Of a DNA stretch of 17,436 bases, positions 13,888-17,436 are shown in pieces; position 1 is the first letter of the stretch, and every line of letters starts with the position of its first letter. The notes beneath the pieces are model-generated. The model did no database searches. It was given only the letters and a program-made list of their open reading frames with translations, and was not told the origin of the DNA. Origin of the DNA: JBAXXL01 sp038206725 (GTDB lineage: Bacteria > Bacteroidota > Ignavibacteria > Kapaibacteriales > UBA2268). The position numbers and the translations under genes were made by a program. Location: the NCBI GenBank assembly GCA_038206725.1, contig JBBRAO010000049.1, forward strand, positions 1 through 17,436, read 5' to 3'.

Positions 13888-15711
13888 ATGAATAATGACG
13901 AATGCAAAAAAGAGTTAATGACGGGCAACGAAGCCATAGCGCGCGGATTTTATGAGGCGGGCGGCATATTGGCTTCGAGTTATCCAGGGTCTCCCACGGT
14001 TGAGATTTTGGAAGCGGTGAAAGGCTACCCGGAGATCTATACCGAGTTTTCTATGAACGAAAAAGTAGCACTCGAAGTAGCTATCGGCGGTTCATTTTTC
14101 GGATCACGTTCAATGGTATCTATGAAACACGTGGGTGTCAATATAGCTTCCGACCCGTTGATGACATTCACGCAAACATCTATTAATGGGGGCTTTTTAT
14201 TAGTTACCGGTGACGATCCGGGATTAATGAGCTCACAAAACGAGCAGGATAACCGAATATTCGGCAAGTTTGCAAATATGCCTATTTTGGATCCTTCGGA
14301 TAGTCAAGAAGCAAAGGATTTTACGAAAGCGGCGTTTACATTAGGTGAAGATTTAAAAACACCTGTTATGCTCCGAATTACAAGCAGACTATGCCACGGC
14401 AGAGCTGTGGTTGAACTTTGCGATAGAGTAGAAGTTGCGTCAAAAGGAATAATAAAAGATGTAAACGCGTACTGTATGCTACCGCCTAATTCAAACAAAG
14501 CTCAACATTTTATGAAAGAGCGTATTGAGAAACTTACAGAATTTGCATATAATACAGAGCTAAACAAATTCGAGAAAAAGGAAGGTGCTGATACTCTTAT
14601 AGTTACTTCAGGGTTGATGTACAACCACCTTAAAGAGCTAAATCCGAATGCGAGCATCCTAAAACTTGGGTTGATATACCCGCTATCAAATAAGAAAATT
14701 GAAGAATTAGCGAAAGAGTATAAAAATATAATTGTACTTGAGGAAATGACTTCGTTTATAGAAAACGAGATCAAGTTGATGGGAATCCAATGCGAAGGAA
14801 AAAAATATTTTTCATTCACGAGTGAACTTGACGTAGCGGATATCGAAGCCGGTTTAATTGAAGCCGGAGTAATAGCCCCTAATGAAAATTCCACAGTACT
14901 TAAAGACTTGAAAGTCGTCCCTGCGCGACCACCACTGTTTTGCTCAGGATGTCCTCACAGACCAATATTTGATGTGCTTAAAAAAGTAAAAGCCAAAACG
15001 GTATTCGGCGATATAGGATGCTATTCGATGGCTTTCTTGCCACCGTTCGAGCAATCGGTTTCTATTATCAGTATGGGTGCGAGCCTTGGGATAATAAAAG
15101 GTGCTCGTAAAGCTATGACTTTACAAGGACCGGAGCAACCACTGGTTTCAGTGATTGGCGATGGTACTTTCTTCCATTCGGGAATATCCGGATTTATGAA
15201 CCTCTTAAATCAGAAGAAAGATGGCGAAAATATCACCGTTTTAATACTCAATAATAGCACAACCGCAATGACCGGTGGTCAGCAAAATGCAGGTTCGGGT
15301 ATTTATCACCACGGCGATAGTATGAACGTCAACATTAAAAAACTTCTCGAGGTAATTGGTTTTGACCGCGTACGTGAAATTGACCAATTTGATTACAAAA
15401 TAGCGAAAGAGGCAATTGAAGAGGAAATAGCTTATAAGGGGCTTTCCGTCATTGTTGCTATGGGTCCTTGCGCGTTGAGATACAAGATAGTTAAACCGCA
15501 CTTTTTCGTGAAACCCGAAATTTGTATAGCTTGTCAAGCCTGTATTAAAACAAATTGTCCGCCTCTAAGAATGAAAAAATACGTGGGAATAGACAAAATG
15601 AAATCTTCGATTGATAAAAATATGTGTGTGGGATGTAGCGTTTGTGCACAAGTTTGCCCTGTTAACGCGATTAGAAATTCTGAATTGGAGGATGAAACTA
15701 ATGATAAATAA
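13888..15711 (+). CDS. iorA: Indolepyruvate:ferredoxin oxidoreductase, alpha subunit
   Basis: IorA, with IorB, oxidatively decarboxylates aryl pyruvates (from Trp, Phe, Tyr transamination) to aryl-acetyl-CoA, reducing ferredoxin. It is cytosolic and oxygen-sensitive. The 607 residues show an N-terminal pyrimidine-binding domain (GNEAIARGFYEAGGILASSYPGSPT), a middle transketolase C-like domain, and CSGCPHR (352-358). The thiamine diphosphate site runs from GDGTFFHSG (424-432) to NNSTTAMTGGQQN (455-467). The C-terminal ferredoxin domain holds two [4Fe-4S] sets: C546, C549, C552, C557 (spacing 2-2-4) and C580, C583, C586, C590 (2-2-3). All cofactor motifs are present and the length is normal. 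Its end overlaps iorB by 11 bases. The enzyme suggests anaerobic or microaerobic amino acid use. Confidence 0.96.
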   Translation: MNNDECKKELMTGNEAIARGFYEAGGILASSYPGSPTVEILEAVKGYPEIYTEFSMNEKVALEVAIGGSFFGSRSMVSMKHVGVNIASDPLMTFTQTSINGGFLLVTGDDPGLMSSQNEQDNRIFGKFANMPILDPSDSQEAKDFTKAAFTLGEDLKTPVMLRITSRLCHGRAVVELCDRVEVASKGIIKDVNAYCMLPPNSNKAQHFMKERIEKLTEFAYNTELNKFEKKEGADTLIVTSGLMYNHLKELNPNASILKLGLIYPLSNKKIEELAKEYKNIIVLEEMTSFIENEIKLMGIQCEGKKYFSFTSELDVADIEAGLIEAGVIAPNENSTVLKDLKVVPARPPLFCSGCPHRPIFDVLKKVKAKTVFGDIGCYSMAFLPPFEQSVSIISMGASLGIIKGARKAMTLQGPEQPLVSVIGDGTFFHSGISGFMNLLNQKKDGENITVLILNNSTTAMTGGQQNAGSGIYHHGDSMNVNIKKLLEVIGFDRVREIDQFDYKIAKEAIEEEIAYKGLSVIVAMGPCALRYKIVKPHFFVKPEICIACQACIKTNCPPLRMKKYVGIDKMKSSIDKNMCVGCSVCAQVCPVNAIRNSELEDETNDK

Positions 15712-16270
15712 CATAATAATAGCAGGAGTTGGTGGTCAAGGATTGGTATTGATGACCAAGATGTTGTCGCAAGCGGCATACAATGAAGGATATGACGTTA
15801 AAACCAACGATGTGATAGGTCTTTCGCAACGCGGGGGAATGGTTTGGGGAAGCGTGCGCTTTGGCGAAAAGATTTATTCACCGAATATCCGCGAGGGCGA
15901 GTGCGATATAGTATTGGCATTAGAGTCGCTGGAAGCTTTGCGCTGGTCTCATAAATTAAAGCCAAAAGGTAAAATAATATATAACAATACCATAATGTAT
16001 CCAACCATAATTCAGCAGGGAAAAGCGGAGTATCCGACCGAGGATATCGCAAATTTGAAGAACGAATTTGATGTGTTGGAATTAGACGCGGTTGCTTTAG
16101 CGACTGAAGTTGGAAACAAGCAGATGGCAAACGTGGTTATGTTGGGTGTTTTATCGAATTTCCTTCCTTTCAAACAGGAAAGCTGGGAAAGCGCGATGAA
16201 ACTAATTTTAAAACCAAAGCTATACGATTTGAATATAGTAGCATTTAATAAAGCAAAGCTGATAAAGTAA
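15701..16270 (+). CDS. iorB: Indolepyruvate:ferredoxin oxidoreductase, beta subunit
   Basis: The gamma-type 2-oxoacid:ferredoxin oxidoreductase domain that pairs with IorA. The 189 residues start MINNIIIAGVGGQGLVLMTK, the glycine-rich CoA/cofactor-side loop typical of the family. Then come NDVIGLSQRGGMVWGSVRFG and SPNIREGECDIVLALESLEALR, all usual IorB segments. The start is set at 15701 because the protein family begins here and GGAGGA stands about ten bases before it. The longer reading from 15611 would only add residues antisense in character to the family and overlaps the ferredoxin domain of IorA. The 11-base overlap with iorA implies coupled translation in equal amounts. Confidence 0.94.
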   Translation: MINNIIIAGVGGQGLVLMTKMLSQAAYNEGYDVKTNDVIGLSQRGGMVWGSVRFGEKIYSPNIREGECDIVLALESLEALRWSHKLKPKGKIIYNNTIMYPTIIQQGKAEYPTEDIANLKNEFDVLELDAVALATEVGNKQMANVVMLGVLSNFLPFKQESWESAMKLILKPKLYDLNIVAFNKAKLIK

Positions 16271-16314
16271 AAAACCGACTTGGTCAATTAATTTAAATTT
16301 TTGGTAAATAAATA

Positions 16315-17436
16315 ATGATATACTCGAATATAAGAGAAGAAGAACTTAAGAACAAAGTTGCTAAAGAATGGTTTAGGCTCTACAATTGCACAAAAATAAT
16401 CGGCAATGTGGACTTTTGCGTCTGTATGAACCAAACCCAAGCGGAATTATTCGAGCAGGAATCTTTACTTTGGGCGGAAGCAAAGAAAGGTTCGTCCGAT
16501 ATTTACAAATCTATTGTTCAACTTATTTTGACAATCGGTAAAGCAAGAACATTCGTCACGTTTCTGCCGCCAGCGATGCTTGGAGCGTTCGACGGAGAAA
16601 AAATAGCTTTCATTCCTTACAATGGTATTCACGAAATTTTTTATATAAATGACTTCAATTGGAACGTAACGCCTTCGAACTACGAAACGAAAGAATTTAA
16701 ACTCATTCACGAAAAAGTCAAATCCACAATTGACGGTAATGCATTGCTCTTTAACTTCGTAAAGGATGACCGTGAGCTAAAGAAATTCATCAGAACAAAT
16801 TTTATAGTCGGCAAATTAGGTTTGACGAAAACCAGGATTGACAAAAATAATTTTATGGTTATTTACAACAAGTGGCTAACAACAGTAAAACCGACAATTT
16901 CTATTGATTGGGATATTGCGAAAAAGAATGAAATTATTGATGGAGATTTTTATCTTGCCGATTTACTCTCACAAGAAAATGCAACATTAAAAGACAAACT
17001 GTATGTTCTTCTGAAATTAGACCATTACGAATTAGATAGAAAGTTGAACGCTATGGGAACGTATGCTTATAGCACGGCAATCTTTAAAGATAGTCAAAGA
17101 GCACATAACCAGTTTTGGAATCGCTACGACCGCCCCCCAAAAGAAGAATATTGGGATTACATAGTCGAGCGTCGTGATTTATTGGTGCCGCAAGACGTTC
17201 GCGAACGCAAAGGCAGTTACTTTACGCCTCAGATTTGGGTTGAACTTTCGCAAAAGTATTTGACTGATGTTTTAGGCGAAGACTGGCAAGATGAATATTA
17301 TGTTTGGGATTGCGCCGCGGGAACAGGAAATTTGCTTGCCGGACTTACCAATAAGTATAATATATGGGCTTCCACTTTGGACAATCAAGATGTGGAAGTT
17401 ATGCGCGACCGTATTAAAAACGGAGCCAACTTATTA
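16315..17436 (+). CDS. Type IIG-like restriction-modification enzyme, 3' end beyond the window
   Basis: 374 codons are open to the right edge. The N-terminal part looks like a PD-(D/E)xK nuclease: Asp33 (GNVDFCV), then WAEAKKG with Glu55-x-Lys57, then a helix VQLILTIGKAR. The middle (about 85-290) has no motif that I recognise, apart from being helical and charged. From 298 the N6-adenine methylase core begins: RKGSYFTPQIWVELSQKYL (motif X type) and VWDCAAGTGNLLAG (329-342, motif I, AdoMet binding). The catalytic NPPY would lie past the edge. Nuclease before methylase in one chain is the type IIG / Eco57I plan. The ATG is 44 bases after iorB with no Shine-Dalgarno. It could instead be a lone methylase with a degenerate front. 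No specificity can be read. Confidence 0.8.
   Translation, partial: MIYSNIREEELKNKVAKEWFRLYNCTKIIGNVDFCVCMNQTQAELFEQESLLWAEAKKGSSDIYKSIVQLILTIGKARTFVTFLPPAMLGAFDGEKIAFIPYNGIHEIFYINDFNWNVTPSNYETKEFKLIHEKVKSTIDGNALLFNFVKDDRELKKFIRTNFIVGKLGLTKTRIDKNNFMVIYNKWLTTVKPTISIDWDIAKKNEIIDGDFYLADLLSQENATLKDKLYVLLKLDHYELDRKLNAMGTYAYSTAIFKDSQRAHNQFWNRYDRPPKEEYWDYIVERRDLLVPQDVRERKGSYFTPQIWVELSQKYLTDVLGEDWQDEYYVWDCAAGTGNLLAGLTNKYNIWASTLDNQDVEVMRDRIKNGANLL

Noticed and set aside
4990..16314. Insertion sequence or integrated element
   Set aside because: No transposase or integrase gene and no long terminal inverted repeats; the repeats seen are all short extragenic palindromes.

Overview
The window looks like chromosomal DNA of a member of the Bacteroidota / FCB group; a Kapabacteria- or Ignavibacteria-like lineage is possible, but the sequence does not fix the genus. 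Four things point there. Two promoters on the minus strand fit the TTTG-N19-TAnnTTTG pattern of the Bacteroidota sigma factor. Shine-Dalgarno sequences are weak or absent before most genes. A large Omp28-like exported protein ends in what looks like a type IX secretion tail. The intergenic gaps carry short palindromic repeats of kinds common in AT-rich Bacteroidota genomes.

Left part (1-4989): an exported protein on the minus strand runs off the left edge after 841 codons. Next to it, also on minus, is gatA, broken by one extra base in a run of eight G (C on the coding strand). A divergent promoter region (4103-4230) separates gatA from an sdhB-type iron-sulfur subunit that has no sdhA or sdhC beside it.

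Middle (4990-9908): a repeat-rich gap, then a short-chain dehydrogenase translationally coupled to a class A penicillin-binding protein. A terminator follows. Then come a minus-strand vapBC toxin-antitoxin pair whose toxin is frameshifted at its start, a 0.5 kb gap of palindromic repeats, and tRNA-His with its own promoter and terminator.

Right part (9909-17436): a plus-strand run of an unrecognised four-helix membrane protein, guanylate kinase, an MTA/SAH-type deaminase and a 6-oxopurine nucleoside phosphorylase, together a purine salvage cluster. A repeat element supplies the last codons and stop of the phosphorylase. After a 250-base repeat gap come iorA and iorB (indolepyruvate:ferredoxin oxidoreductase, aromatic amino acid catabolism). 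The window ends inside a type IIG-like restriction-modification gene with an N-terminal nuclease-like motif and a C-terminal N6-adenine methylase core.

I found no clear new multi-gene system. The most interesting points are the gatA homopolymer frameshift, the broken vapC behind an intact antitoxin, a repeat that donates a stop codon, the Omp28-like protein that lacks its cysteine pair, and the family of intergenic hairpins.
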